This document shows positions 23,270 through 23,768 of a DNA stretch of 23,768 nt, piece after piece. Source of the DNA: Clostridia bacterium (lineage in GTDB: Bacteria > Bacillota > Clostridia > UMGS1810); the NCBI GenBank assembly GCA_016293435.1, contig JAEDEG010000041.1, positions 1-23,768 on the forward strand. Direction: 5' to 3'. The notes below the pieces were generated by a model that made no database searches, was not told the DNA's origin, and saw nothing but the letters and a program-made list of their open reading frames with translations. Position 1 is the stretch's first letter. Each line of letters starts with the position of its first letter. Both the position numbers and the translations under genes were made by a program.

Positions 23270-23725
23270 ATGAAGTGTCCCTACTGTGAATATCTCGAAA
23301 GCAAGGTCATAGATTCAAGACCGATTGATGACGGTTCATCTATCAGGCGCCGCCGCGAATGTCTTAAATGCGAAAAGCGGTTTACTACCTATGAGCAGAT
23401 AGAATCCGTTCCGTTAGTAATCATCAAAAAAGACGGCAAACGTCAGGTTTATAACAGACAAAAGCTCCTTAACGGACTTCTCAGAGCCTGCGAAAAAACT
23501 CCCGTCAGCTTTGCTCAGATTGAAAACATGGTTCTCGAGATAGAGAGTGTTCTCAACAATTCTTTAGATCGCGAGGTTGCTTCCACCGAGATTGGTGAGC
23601 TTGTAATGGATAAATTAAAAAAGCTGAACGACATTGCGTATGTTCGCTTTGCATCCGTATACCGCGAATTCAGGGATGTTAACTCCTTTATGGAGGAGCT
23701 CAGTTCTCTTATCCGTTCAAAATAA
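23270..23725 (+). CDS. nrdR: Transcriptional repressor NrdR
   Basis: The product has 151 residues, the typical length. The N-terminal zinc ribbon uses C3, C6 (MKCPYC) and C31, C34 (ECLKC) with RRRREC between them, and an ATP-cone domain follows (~49-139) beginning PLVIIKKDGKRQVYNRQKL. NrdR senses ATP/dATP and represses ribonucleotide reductase genes. ATG 23270 lies 8 bases after CGGAGG (23256-23261); an in-frame GTG at 23198 would run through the intergenic stem-loop and is rejected. nrdR near ftsZ is known in Clostridia, though usually with sporulation genes in between. Confidence 0.96.
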   Translation: MKCPYCEYLESKVIDSRPIDDGSSIRRRRECLKCEKRFTTYEQIESVPLVIIKKDGKRQVYNRQKLLNGLLRACEKTPVSFAQIENMVLEIESVLNNSLDREVASTEIGELVMDKLKKLNDIAYVRFASVYREFRDVNSFMEELSSLIRSK

Positions 23726-23732
23726 CATGGTG

Positions 23733-23763
23733 GCGGGGTGACCTTATCAGTCTCCCGCTTTTT
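23733..23763 (+). terminator. Rho-independent terminator after nrdR
   Basis: GCGGGG (23733-23738) pairs with TCCCGC (23753-23758), the last pair being G-U, and TTTTT follows directly (23759-23763). It lies 7 bp after the nrdR stop and closes the transcript at the window's right edge. Confidence 0.75.
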
Positions 23764-23768
23764 GTATA

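Overview
The window looks like chromosomal DNA of a Bacillota bacterium of class Clostridia. The evidence is the gene order of the division and cell-wall (dcw) cluster, strong AGGAGG-type ribosome binding sites, frequent TTG and GTG starts, a lipoprotein-type solute-binding protein, an S-layer-homology (SLH) protein and an NrdR regulator. MurE carries the DNPR motif of meso-diaminopimelate-adding enzymes, so the peptidoglycan is probably mDAP type. No species can be named from the sequence. All genes I can support lie on the + strand.

Region 1 (about 1-7105) is an accessory block. It holds the C-terminal part of a probable glycoside-hydrolase-like protein (open at the left edge), a PF12831-type FAD-dependent oxidoreductase, a GH20-type beta-N-acetylhexosaminidase-like protein and a large secreted SLH protein. 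The genes overlap or nearly touch, so they are probably one transcript, closed by a terminator at 7064-7105. A carbohydrate or surface-glycan role is plausible but inferred.

Region 2 (7106-9307) holds a first copy of a structured 118/119-bp repeat, a candidate promoter, an orphan family-5 solute-binding lipoprotein with an unusual charged linker, a long hairpin plus a rho-independent terminator, and then a clear sigma-A promoter followed by four tandem 10-bp MraZ boxes.

Region 3 (9308-23768) is the dcw cluster in the order mraZ, rsmH, ftsL, class B PBP (ftsI/spoVD), murE, murF, mraY, ftsW/spoVE, murG, murA, ftsQ/divIB, ftsZ, nrdR, closed by a terminator at the right edge. MurA starts the UDP-MurNAc pathway. 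MurE and MurF extend the peptide. MraY and MurG make lipid I and lipid II. FtsW and the PBP polymerise and cross-link at the septum. FtsL, FtsQ and FtsZ belong to the divisome. murD is absent from its usual place between mraY and ftsW, there is no ftsA before ftsZ, and no spoIIGA-sigE-sigG between ftsZ and nrdR.

The most unusual observations are: the second copy of the repeat sits exactly at the rsmH/ftsL junction and supplies the rsmH stop codon; a two-hairpin murG-murA leader has a loop complementary to the murA Shine-Dalgarno sequence; and several intercistronic hairpins may set expression inside the cluster. I found no tRNA, rRNA, CRISPR array or transposase gene.
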